Shown piece after piece: positions 1 through 8,100 of a stretch of 36,416 bases of DNA. The notes below the pieces were generated by a model. That model was not told the DNA's origin and did no database searches. It was given only the letters and a program-made list of their open reading frames with translations. The stretch comes from Planctomycetota bacterium (GTDB lineage Bacteria > Planctomycetota > UBA1135 > UBA2386), in NCBI GenBank assembly GCA_020851075.1, contig JADZDL010000455.1, positions 1 to 36,416 on the forward strand. Direction: 5' to 3'. Made by a program: the position numbers and the translations under genes. The stretch's first letter is position 1. Each line of letters opens with the position of its first letter.

Positions 1-2
1 TG

Positions 3-53
3 CGCAAGGGGTTCATGGCCTACGGATCGGCCGTTGGCATGGGCCGGCTGTAG
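3..53 (+). CDS. C-terminal end of an unidentified gene (partial)
   Basis: The first bases can be read as an open frame that runs in from the left edge and stops at TAG 51-53, giving a tail containing KGFMAYGSAVG and ending MGRL. The tail looks like protein rather than noise, and it vaguely resembles the 'YGS' helix near the C-terminus of PfkB-type sugar kinases. With only 16 residues visible this is a guess. No RBS or start can be seen, because the gene would begin outside the window. Confidence 0.3.
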   Translation, partial: RKGFMAYGSAVGMGRL

Positions 54-126
54 TCAGCGACCTGTCCGTCTCGAAGAGCCCACAGAATACCTCGCCAACC
101 TCCTGCCATTCCGTAGGATCGATTCG

Positions 127-1104
127 ATGTTCGCCCTGTTGGAAACCCCCGGCTGGATCGGCAACTACCCGCTGCCAGCAATCGTCGCCGGCCTCGTATT
201 GCTGGTTTTCGGCGCCGATCTGCTGGTCCGCGGCGCCGTCTGGATCGCGCTCGTGATCGGCATGAGCCGCATGGCTGTAGGACTGACGCTGGTCGCGATG
301 GGCACCTCGATGCCAGAGCTCATGGTGAGCCTCACCGCCGCCAACAGCGGCCACAGCGCCATCGCGATGGCCAACGTGATCGGCAGCAACACCGCCAACG
401 TGCTGCTCATCGTTGGCTGCGCGGCGGCAATCCGCGCCATCCACCTCAAGGTCCGCAAACTCGAACTCGCCTACATGCTGGTAGCGACGGCCCTCGCTGG
501 AGTTCCGTTCCTGGTCGCCGGCGGGGTCAGTCGCGGCCTGTCCGGGGCGATGGTGGGCATGCTGGTGGTGTTCTGCTGGCAGCTGCTGCGCCGCGAACGC
601 ACCCAGGTCGAACACCCCGGCCACGACCATCCGAAGTCGAGCCTGAAGGGCTGGCTGCTGCATGTGTTGGCACTTGGCAGCGGCCTCGCGATGCTGGCCT
701 ACGGCGCCGATTGGCTCGTCGGTGGCGCGGTGACGGTCGCGTCCTCACTCGGCATGAGTGAAGCGGTCATCGGCATGACCATCGTCGCCATCGGCACAAG
801 CCTGCCCGAACTCGCCACTTCCGCCGTAGCCGCGCGCAAGGGCCAGCCCGAGATCGCGATCGGCAACGTCGTCGGCAGCAACATCTTCAACGTCGGCGCG
901 GTGCTCGGCATTGCGGGCCTGCTGGAGCCGTTCCCCGTCGATCGCGAGGGTCTCTGGCGCCTGATGGCCGTGACGGCGCTCTCGGCACTGGCCCTGGCCT
1001 TCGTGCTGCGGGCGAAAGCCGGCGTGCCCCGGCTCATCGGCATCCTGTTCCTGCTCGCCTACGGCGGCTTCCTGGCCGTCGAAGTCATGCTCTCGAAGGG
1101 CTGA
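127..1104 (+). CDS. Calcium/sodium antiporter of the CaCA family (YrbG-like)
   Basis: A 325-residue inner-membrane exchanger that would swap Na+ (and perhaps K+) for Ca2+. It shows the two inverted alpha repeats that define the family: GTSMPE at about residues 59-64 with GSN at 86-88, and GTSLPE at 223-228 with GSN at 250-252. The acidic residues of the GTS-x-PE motifs are the expected cation ligands. About ten hydrophobic segments are visible, with a short charged loop around residues 155-172 joining the halves. The frame stays open upstream to a TTG at 34, but ATG 127 is preferred because the family begins directly with a hydrophobic helix and a GGA lies about ten bases upstream. A secreted HEAT-like gene follows after 39 bases on the same strand. 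The family is clear; ion specificity is not shown by the sequence. Confidence 0.93.
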   Translation: MFALLETPGWIGNYPLPAIVAGLVLLVFGADLLVRGAVWIALVIGMSRMAVGLTLVAMGTSMPELMVSLTAANSGHSAIAMANVIGSNTANVLLIVGCAAAIRAIHLKVRKLELAYMLVATALAGVPFLVAGGVSRGLSGAMVGMLVVFCWQLLRRERTQVEHPGHDHPKSSLKGWLLHVLALGSGLAMLAYGADWLVGGAVTVASSLGMSEAVIGMTIVAIGTSLPELATSAVAARKGQPEIAIGNVVGSNIFNVGAVLGIAGLLEPFPVDREGLWRLMAVTALSALALAFVLRAKAGVPRLIGILFLLAYGGFLAVEVMLSKG

Positions 1105-1143
1105 ACGGGGCTTTCGAGCCCTTCCCCGGCCTTTCGGGTTACC

Positions 1144-1920
1144 ATGGGCGCCATGCTCGCCGCCTTGCTCACGAGCCTGATGGCCATCCAGGATCCCAAG
1201 CCCACGCCGCCCCCACCGGCGGCCGAGCAAGGCCCCAAGGTCGAGGTGCCGGCGGATCCACCCAAACCGGTCGAAGCCTGGGACGACCGCACCGCCAAAG
1301 CGGCCATCGAAGAGTTCTCGAAAGCGGTCAAGGGCACCCCTTCGATGAACGTGAAGAACAAGGCGCTGGAGGCTCTCTCGACGGGCTCGCACAAGCTCCT
1401 GCTCAAGCCCCTGGCGACGATCGTCGAGACCGACAAGTCGGTGCTGATCCGCAAACGCGCCGCCGAGCTGATCGCCAACCAACCCGCGGCCGAAGCCAAC
1501 GCAACGATCCGCAAGCTGCTGAAGAGCCCCAAGGTCAGGACGCAGTACGCGGTCACGGCCGAACTCGTGCGCGCGCTCACGCGCTGCGGTTACCAGCCCG
1601 CCCAGTGGAAGGAGATCGACGACCTGTTTGAGGCCGAATACCACGTCGATCGTGTGCCGGTGCAGGAAGCGATGCTGCAACTCATCGAGACGCACAAGGA
1701 GAAGCAGGCCATCGACCTGCTGCTGCGCAACCTCGACGAACCGTCGCCGAAGGATGTGCACGCCGGCGAGAACCCACCGGCCGAGTATTGGGAAGCGCGG
1801 TGGAAGTCGTGGGCGATCTGGCGCGACAAGGTCAAGTCAGCGCTGTTCTCCCTCACGGGCCAGCGCTTCAGCACCGCGGCCGAAGCCAAAGCCTGGCTCG
1901 ACAAGAACCCGCTCAAGTGA
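1144..1920 (+). CDS. Secreted HEAT-like helical repeat protein
   Basis: A 258-residue protein with a short hydrophobic N-terminus (start ATG 1144 or ATG 1153) followed by a proline-rich linker at about residues 18-45, which suggests export. The rest reads as amphipathic helices with recurring Leu/Ala patterns, such as the stretch with KPLATIVETD and the one with RKRAAELIANQ. These are consistent with HEAT/armadillo-type repeats that act as protein-protein scaffolds. No catalytic motif is visible. It follows the antiporter by 39 bases on the same strand and may be co-transcribed. It converges with the large repeat protein on the other strand, the two stops being 39 bases apart. I do not recognise a specific family, and the repeat assignment is by eye. 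Confidence 0.75.
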   Translation: MGAMLAALLTSLMAIQDPKPTPPPPAAEQGPKVEVPADPPKPVEAWDDRTAKAAIEEFSKAVKGTPSMNVKNKALEALSTGSHKLLLKPLATIVETDKSVLIRKRAAELIANQPAAEANATIRKLLKSPKVRTQYAVTAELVRALTRCGYQPAQWKEIDDLFEAEYHVDRVPVQEAMLQLIETHKEKQAIDLLLRNLDEPSPKDVHAGENPPAEYWEARWKSWAIWRDKVKSALFSLTGQRFSTAAEAKAWLDKNPLK

Positions 1921-1959
1921 GCCCGCTGGGAGTGCCGCGTCCTTGCCTGACCGCGTGGA

Positions 1960-4900
1960 TCACTTCGCGGGCAGGTGCAGCTCAGCGGTCGCCGTCTCGC
2001 CGGCCTTGACCTCGACTTCGACTTCGGGACCAGCGGTGCCCGGGCCAGCAGAAGTGGCCGGCCCCATGCTTACCGGCTGGGCCTTGAGCAGGTAGCGACC
2101 CGGGGCGAGCGCATCGACCTTGAAGTTGCCGTTCATGGCCGGCTTCGGCTCGCCCGCCGGCTGCTCGCTACCAGCCTGCCGGCAGAACACGAGCGCCATG
2201 CGCACCTGCTTGCCATCGGCGCCGACCACCGTGCCGCGAATGCGACCCGCCTGCGCCATCGACACGCGACCACAATCGGTGGTCTGCCGCTCGACGACGA
2301 GCTGGGCCTTCTTCTCGGCCGGAGCGTACTTGTCGTGCTTGATCGACAGGTCGTAGTTGCCCGCCGGCACGTCCTCGATCTCGGCCCAACCATCCGCACC
2401 GCTGCGCGCATGCTGGCCACCGATCGTCATCGTCGTCGCTTCCCCGCCGCCGCTGTCTGTCGTGCTGATCGCCATCATCATCACACGACGCTGCGGCCGC
2501 GCTCCACTCTCCGGGCTGGCCTCGCTCAACTCCACTTCGGCACCCTCCACGGGCTCGCCGGCCGCCGCATTCCAGACCTGGACGCGCACCTTGCCCGTGC
2601 GCAGCACCAGATCCTGACGCTGCTCGGCGACATCCCCTTGCACATGGATGCTGGCTTTGGCCTTCACGACCTGATCGGGCTTGCCGAACTTCAGCACGTA
2701 GTCACCGGCTTCGACGTCTTCGATGGCGTAGTTGCCCTCCGCGTCCGCGGTGACCGATCGTTCGCCGGGCATGGGCATGCCATAGTCACGGTCCCGGCTC
2801 GCCTTGCTCAACTCCACTTGGCAACCGGCAACCGCGCCATCCACACCCGTCACCGCACCAAAGACCTTGGTGAGCAACGGACGCCGCAATTCGAGCGCCA
2901 CCGTCTTGCCAGCGACGACCGAGAACTGCCGTTCGGATCCCGCAATCGCCGTGCCTTCGTCACCGCCAAAGGAGAAGGTGGCATTGCCGACCGTGGTAAC
3001 GCCAACCGCGCGCACCAACGAACCGGTGTATTCCCCCGGCGTCAGCGGCCCCATGTGAGCGAGGCCGTTGGCGTCACTGGTGCCCTGAATGCTCTTCGAG
3101 GCGCCCGTCGGACCTTCCAGGCGGAAGTTGCTGCCCGAAACCGGGGCCCCATCGACACCGACGACGGTGACATCGACAAAGCCGGGCGTGCGCAGCGTCG
3201 TGCGAGCTTCGACCGTGCCAACCTTTGGCAACGTGACGAGCACCGGCTCCGACTCAGCAAACTCCGCGTGTTGGGCCCGCACCTCCGCTGGGCCTTCGGG
3301 CAAACCCGTGATGAGGGCGATGCCCTCGGCGTCGGACTGCGCCGTGCCGAGCGCTTCGTCGAAACCGACAAAGTGCGGCTCGCTGTCTTCATCGGCCGCC
3401 ACCGCCACCCGCCGCGCGGTGAACATGCCGTTGCCACGATCGGCGCCCGCCGGCTTGGGCCGTTCGGCGCGCACCTTCGCGCCGGCCACCGGCTTGCCGT
3501 CACCATCCACGACCAGGACCTTCGCCACGGCGCCAAGGTCGGCGAGCAACCGAATGCCCTGGATGGTCTGCGCCGGCAAGACCTTCAAACCACCCTGGCG
3601 AACGGGGCGGTGCGCCTTGCCGCTCGCGACCACCGCAATCATGCCGGGCCGCACGTTCTTGATCCGGAAAGTGCCATCGGCGGCCGTCACGGCCACCGCC
3701 CCGCCGTCGCCCATTGGCAGGCCATCGATCTCATCCATCGTGAAGAAGTTCCCTTCCCCGCTCGCTGGCGCGACGCGGTCCGGCACCGCGCGAACCAGGC
3801 TGTCCGCGATCGGCGCGCCATCGGCGCCTTGCAGCACGCCTTCCAGGACCGCCAGTCGTTCGACGCGCAACAGCAGGTCACCCGTACCGATCGCAACATC
3901 GAGGGCCACGGCCGACGTGTACCCATCGCCGAAGGCGCGCACGGTCACCGCATCGCCGGACAACCCTGCCAGCGTGAAGAAGCCGCCGGCGTCCGTGGTG
4001 GTCGCTTCGTCGGGCGTAAAGCGCTCGATGCTGACTACCCCGCGCGCTTCCTTGCGCTTGCTGCCGACCTTGCAACCGGCCACCGGCACGCCGCGATCAT
4101 CAAGCACCTGGCCGACGACCGCCTGCCCGGGCTTCACGACCAGCACGACGTCGCCGCGCTGCTCTTCGGCCTTCAGCGCCACCTCTTCCACCGTCGGCAA
4201 GAACTGCCCCGACGCCGTGCGCAACATCCACTTGCCCGGGCGCAGCTGGCCGATCAGGAACTTGCCGGCCGCATCCGTGGTGCTCGTGCGGTCGCCACCA
4301 AACCCGATTCCGAGCTCGCCAACCTGCGATTGCACCTTCACATTGGCGACCGGCTGACCACGTTCGTCCTGCACGACCCCCGAGATGCTGGCCGCGCCGA
4401 CCACGACGATGTCGCCAAGGTCCTGGTCGCCCTTGGACGCCTGCGCATAGGGAGGAACGTCGGCAAACACCAGGGCCTGCTCGATGAGGTCCAGGCTGGC
4501 GCCGCGATCGCGCTCCAACGTGAACTCAAAGGTGCCATCGGCCGCCGTGCTGACCTTGGGGCGCGTTTGGCTGCCTTCGCCGCGAACCGCCGGCCCCATG
4601 TTGAACTCCATGCCGTCCGGGTTCTGCCACGAGTCGATCGCGAGCTTCACGCCAGCGCGCGGGGCCTTCTTGCCATCGACGATGCGGCCACGGACCTTGG
4701 CGACACCGCCACCCGCCAACGCCGCCTTGGCGGGATCCGCTACGGCAACGGCCGTTCGTTCGGCGTTCGGCTGGGCCGCCTGATCACGTCCCACCGCCCC
4801 CTGCGCGAGATCCGACGCCGCCCCGACGGGCTTTTCGGCCACCGGAGGCGTCGGCGGGACGTCGGGCCCAGGCCCCGTGTCCGCCCCTCCACGCAATCCA

Positions 4901-4962
4901 AACCAGGCGGCGACGACCAGGGCGATGACGAGACAGGCGATTGCTACGGCTTTTGCAGGCAT
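1960..4962 (-). CDS. Membrane-anchored protein of about nine carboxypeptidase-regulatory-like repeats
   Basis: A 1000-residue protein. Its N-terminus has one hydrophobic helix (residues 6-22, VAIACLVIALVVAAWF) and then a Pro/Ala-rich linker, so it is probably anchored in the inner membrane with the body outside the cytoplasm. The body contains about nine copies of a beta-sandwich repeat with the signature 'V.G.V.D..G.PVAGA.V...' followed by 'T.ADG.F....L.PG.Y.L'. These are carboxypeptidase-regulatory-like (transthyretin/CnaB-type) folds. No peptidase domain is present, so the role is probably structural, adhesive or in a surface complex. ATG 4962 is chosen because it places the helix at the N-terminus and has GGA about eight bases upstream; the frame is open to 5019. 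It is divergent from the M24 peptidase gene. Confidence 0.85.
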   Translation of the reverse strand: MPAKAVAIACLVIALVVAAWFGLRGGADTGPGPDVPPTPPVAEKPVGAASDLAQGAVGRDQAAQPNAERTAVAVADPAKAALAGGGVAKVRGRIVDGKKAPRAGVKLAIDSWQNPDGMEFNMGPAVRGEGSQTRPKVSTAADGTFEFTLERDRGASLDLIEQALVFADVPPYAQASKGDQDLGDIVVVGAASISGVVQDERGQPVANVKVQSQVGELGIGFGGDRTSTTDAAGKFLIGQLRPGKWMLRTASGQFLPTVEEVALKAEEQRGDVVLVVKPGQAVVGQVLDDRGVPVAGCKVGSKRKEARGVVSIERFTPDEATTTDAGGFFTLAGLSGDAVTVRAFGDGYTSAVALDVAIGTGDLLLRVERLAVLEGVLQGADGAPIADSLVRAVPDRVAPASGEGNFFTMDEIDGLPMGDGGAVAVTAADGTFRIKNVRPGMIAVVASGKAHRPVRQGGLKVLPAQTIQGIRLLADLGAVAKVLVVDGDGKPVAGAKVRAERPKPAGADRGNGMFTARRVAVAADEDSEPHFVGFDEALGTAQSDAEGIALITGLPEGPAEVRAQHAEFAESEPVLVTLPKVGTVEARTTLRTPGFVDVTVVGVDGAPVSGSNFRLEGPTGASKSIQGTSDANGLAHMGPLTPGEYTGSLVRAVGVTTVGNATFSFGGDEGTAIAGSERQFSVVAGKTVALELRRPLLTKVFGAVTGVDGAVAGCQVELSKASRDRDYGMPMPGERSVTADAEGNYAIEDVEAGDYVLKFGKPDQVVKAKASIHVQGDVAEQRQDLVLRTGKVRVQVWNAAAGEPVEGAEVELSEASPESGARPQRRVMMMAISTTDSGGGEATTMTIGGQHARSGADGWAEIEDVPAGNYDLSIKHDKYAPAEKKAQLVVERQTTDCGRVSMAQAGRIRGTVVGADGKQVRMALVFCRQAGSEQPAGEPKPAMNGNFKVDALAPGRYLLKAQPVSMGPATSAGPGTAGPEVEVEVKAGETATAELHLPAK

Positions 4963-5159
4963 GTGGAGCTTCCGACGGAGTGGCGCGCAATGACGAAGCT
5001 GGCACCCAGAACCTCCCAATGCAATGCCGCCAGGGCATCAAACCTGCGAAGATCGGGGAAGCTCGCCCGGATCCGCCGCATCTACCCCCCGAAACAGGGC
5101 TCTAGCCGCACACCAGCGCAGTGGGACAGACCCTGACCACCCCTTAGGCTTCCCCCGTC
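4963..5159. other. Divergent intergenic region, 197 bases
   Basis: The spacer between the start of the repeat protein (-) and the M24 peptidase (+) must hold promoters for both. I see no convincing -35/-10 pair, operator palindrome or small RNA in it. Confidence 0.5.
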
Positions 5160-6572
5160 ATGCCGAACCTCCAGCACTTCAAGTCCCGCCGCAAGGAGTT
5201 CCTGTCCGCCATCGACACGCCGGTCCTACTCATGGCTGGCGGGTGGATCTCGCGCAACTACCCGGCCAACTGGAGTCCGTTCCGGGCCGACAGCACGTTC
5301 CTGTTCTTCTTTGCCCATCCCGAACCGAACGCCGCCGCGCTGTTTGATCCAAAGGATGGCTCGGTGACGCTGTTCCTCGACGCGCGCACGCCCGAAGACG
5401 CGCTCTGGCACGGCCCGGTGCCGAGCTTCGCCGACATGAAGAAGGCGCACGGCGTCACCGCCGTCGCCGACCGCGCGCAGCTCGCCAAGGAAGTGGCGAA
5501 GAAGCTCGGCAAGCGCAAGCTGCGCACGATCGCCATCGCGGATCCGCGCGCTTCGGCTGAAGCGGCCGCGATCACCGGCGAGCCGCTCGACTTCTACAAG
5601 TCCGCCAACGTCGGCGACCGCGACCTGCTGCTCGCCATCGCCAAACTGCGCAACCATCGCGCGCCCGACGAAGTCGCCGAGATGCGCATCGCGGCCTCGG
5701 TGACGCGCGAAGCGCACACGGTGGCGATGGCGCGCACGCGCGCCGGCATCTACGAACAAGAACTCGTCGGCCACGTCGAAGGCACGTTCGCGCGCAACGG
5801 CTGCGTGCCCGCCTACGGCACGATCCTCTCGGTCCGCGGCGAAGTGCTGCACAACCACGCGCACGACAACATGCTGCTCGAGACCGACCTCGTGCTGCTC
5901 GATGCCGGCGCCGAACGCGCCAGTGGCTACTGCGCCGACGTGACGCGCACCTGGCCAGTCGGCGGGCGCTTCTCGCCCGAAGCGCGCGACGTCTACGACA
6001 TCGTGCTCGCCGCGGAGAAGGCCGCGATCGAAGCCGTGAAGCCCGGCGCGCGTTATCGCGACATCCACACGCTTGCCTGCCGCGTGATCACCGACGGCCT
6101 CGTGCAGATCGGCGTCATGAAGGGCAGCACCGATGCTCTCGTCGAAAGCGGCGCGCACGCACTGTTCTTCCCCCACGGCGTCGGCCACCTGATCGGCCTC
6201 GACGTGCACGACATGGAAGCGTTTGGCGATCTGATCTCCTACGCGCCAGGCCGCACGCGCAGCCCGCAGTTTGGCACTGGCTACCTGCGCCTCGACCTCG
6301 ACATGCAACCAGGCATGTGCTGCACGATCGAACCCGGCATCTACTTCGTGCCGGCGATCCTGCGCGATCCGAAGTTCAAGAAGCAGTTCAAGGGCCAGGT
6401 CAACTTCGCCAAGGCCGAGCAGTTCTTGACGATGAACTCGCTGCGCGGCTTCGGCGGCATCCGCATCGAAGATGACGTGTTGTGCACCGACGGCGGGCAC
6501 GATGTGCTCACGGCGGCGGTACCGAAGGAACGGGTCGCGGTGGAAGCGCTGGTCGGCAGCGCGGGCGCGTAG
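5160..6572 (+). CDS. pepP: Xaa-Pro aminopeptidase, M24B family (aminopeptidase P-like)
   Basis: A 470-residue metallopeptidase that would release an N-terminal residue linked to proline. Residues 1-150 form the aminopeptidase P N-terminal domain; residues 165-460 form the pita-bread catalytic domain. All five metal ligands are visible: D248 (LLDAGAE), D260 (CADVTRTWP), H339 (FFPHGVGH), E391 (TIEPGIY) and E437 (GIRIEDDV). H343 and H350 match the substrate-binding histidines in 'HGVGHLIGLDVHD'. No signal peptide is seen, so it is cytoplasmic. The length matches PepP rather than methionine aminopeptidase. The start is ATG 5160, where the family N-terminus begins. The stop lies nine bases from the end of the convergent TraB-like gene. 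The class is certain; the exact dipeptide preference is inferred. Confidence 0.93.
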   Translation: MPNLQHFKSRRKEFLSAIDTPVLLMAGGWISRNYPANWSPFRADSTFLFFFAHPEPNAAALFDPKDGSVTLFLDARTPEDALWHGPVPSFADMKKAHGVTAVADRAQLAKEVAKKLGKRKLRTIAIADPRASAEAAAITGEPLDFYKSANVGDRDLLLAIAKLRNHRAPDEVAEMRIAASVTREAHTVAMARTRAGIYEQELVGHVEGTFARNGCVPAYGTILSVRGEVLHNHAHDNMLLETDLVLLDAGAERASGYCADVTRTWPVGGRFSPEARDVYDIVLAAEKAAIEAVKPGARYRDIHTLACRVITDGLVQIGVMKGSTDALVESGAHALFFPHGVGHLIGLDVHDMEAFGDLISYAPGRTRSPQFGTGYLRLDLDMQPGMCCTIEPGIYFVPAILRDPKFKKQFKGQVNFAKAEQFLTMNSLRGFGGIRIEDDVLCTDGGHDVLTAAVPKERVAVEALVGSAGA

Positions 6573-6581
6573 GGTTCTCGC

Positions 6582-8051
6582 TCAGCGCTTCTTCTTCGCC
6601 AAGGAGATGTCGTCCTCGGTGTCCAGTTCGCCATCGCGACCGGCGCTGAGGATGGCGAAGTCGTGGCGGTCCGTGCCCCGCATCACGTAGTCGTTGCCCC
6701 ACGGGTCCTTCGGCAGCGACTCCAGAAACGGCCCCCCGCGCACACCTGGATCGACCAGATCTGTCAGCTTTGGCAGCTTGCCGATGTTGAGGTAGTAGAG
6801 ACTGACCGCTTCATGCAGGCTTTTCAACGAGGTCTGCGCCGTCATCACTCTCGCCTCCTCTACCGCGCCCCAATAGCCCTTGCGCTGCATCTTGGAAATG
6901 CCGCCGAGCGGCGGGCCCCCGTCGTTCAATTCGGCCGCCACGAACACATCATCCTCGGTATCGATCACCCCATCGCTGCCGAGGCACCGCACTTCCAACC
7001 CAGCGTCGCCGCTGCGTAGCACATACTCGCGCCCCCACGGATCCTTGCCATCCGCGCGCCCTGGCAGTTTGCCGTCCTTCTGCGCCGCCCGCAGCAAGGC
7101 CCAAGTCGGTTGCCCACCAACGTTCGCCTTGCGCCATGCCGTCACTGCGTCCAGCAGTTCCTGCGCGTCCTGTTTGGCACGATAACGCTTCTGGCCAAGG
7201 CCCTTCTCGACGGTGGGGAAACGGCTCGCGCTGCAATCCCACGCCACGATCCACTCCTCGCTCACCTTCGTGAACCCCATCTCCTTCGTGAGCCGCCGCT
7301 CCATGTCCGCCATGTGAGCCGCGCCGTAGTAGATGCCGATCTTCTTCTTGCCGAGCGCCAGCTGCTTCTCGAGCACAGCAAGGCACTTCTTGTTGCGGCC
7401 TTCGATGAGCACCGTCGGCTCCGCATTGCTCTTGTCGGGCTCCGCGATCATGCGCGCGCCCATGATGCGCACCTCGTGGGCGCCACGCCCGGTGCGGAAG
7501 GCGCCAACGATGTCGAGTTGCCGCTTCTTCGCTTCGGCCTCACGATCTGGCTCCGGCGTACCGCCCGAGATCAACTCACCGATGAGGCTCTTGCCGAGCT
7601 TGTCGAGCGCTTCCTCCCATTCTTCGGGCGTCATGTCAGCGTGCACGAAGTTCGGCTTCCGGTAGTCCACGCTGTCGACCTGATGCGCAAGCTGCATGCC
7701 CTTGCCCATGCCGACCTGGAACGCCGAGAACCAGTCATCGGTGTCGCGTTCCATGCCCGGATACGGCTTCAGATCCGTGTCGGCGATCAATTCGTAGAGC
7801 AGCACTTCAAACGCTTCGAAGCGCTTCTGCAGCGCCGCGTAGTGCTCGGCATCGGCAATGTGCACGGCCCCGTGCAAGGTCACCGTGACGTCGCCTTTAC
7901 GATAGGTCGCGGCCATCACGTCGAGATGCCCGCCATCGGGTTGCTCGGCAAAACGCATGAAGGGCCGCTTGTCAACGGACTCCTCCTGCGCCTGGGCCAA
8001 CACCAACGACGAACACAAGACAGCGAGAACAGGTGCGAGCAAATATCCCAT
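6582..8051 (-). CDS. Exported TraB-family protein fused to two GspG-like pseudopilin domains
   Basis: A 489-residue protein with a signal peptide (residues 1-20, MGYLLAPVLAVLCSSLVLAQ). Residues 45-275 look like a TraB/PrgY-type domain: 'LHGAVHIAD' near 59-67, 'FEVLLYELI' near 81-89, and the second histidine block 'IYYGAAHMADMERRL' near 240-254. Residues about 292-372 and 398-485 are two copies resembling the globular C-terminus of GspG, the major type II secretion pseudopilin. Each has 'KDPWG..Y', and the ends read 'GSDGVIDTEDDV' and 'GRDGELDTEDDI', which resemble the GspG calcium loop. Neither copy has the N-terminal prepilin helix or its cleavage site, so this is unlikely to be a pilin itself. 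TraB-like proteins are often proposed to be metal-dependent proteases. The domain calls are by eye, but the two repeated ends are clear. It is divergent from the winged-helix gene. Confidence 0.82.
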   Translation of the reverse strand: MGYLLAPVLAVLCSSLVLAQAQEESVDKRPFMRFAEQPDGGHLDVMAATYRKGDVTVTLHGAVHIADAEHYAALQKRFEAFEVLLYELIADTDLKPYPGMERDTDDWFSAFQVGMGKGMQLAHQVDSVDYRKPNFVHADMTPEEWEEALDKLGKSLIGELISGGTPEPDREAEAKKRQLDIVGAFRTGRGAHEVRIMGARMIAEPDKSNAEPTVLIEGRNKKCLAVLEKQLALGKKKIGIYYGAAHMADMERRLTKEMGFTKVSEEWIVAWDCSASRFPTVEKGLGQKRYRAKQDAQELLDAVTAWRKANVGGQPTWALLRAAQKDGKLPGRADGKDPWGREYVLRSGDAGLEVRCLGSDGVIDTEDDVFVAAELNDGGPPLGGISKMQRKGYWGAVEEARVMTAQTSLKSLHEAVSLYYLNIGKLPKLTDLVDPGVRGGPFLESLPKDPWGNDYVMRGTDRHDFAILSAGRDGELDTEDDISLAKKKR

Positions 8052-8100
8052 GCACGCATCATCCTACCCGGAACGCCGCCACGACGTAGACTGCGCGCCA

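Noticed and set aside
1975..5136. A 1053-codon open frame on the plus strand
   Set aside because: It is the antisense of the carboxypeptidase-regulatory-like repeat gene; arginine- and histidine-rich low-complexity translation typical of GC-rich shadow frames, with no domain.
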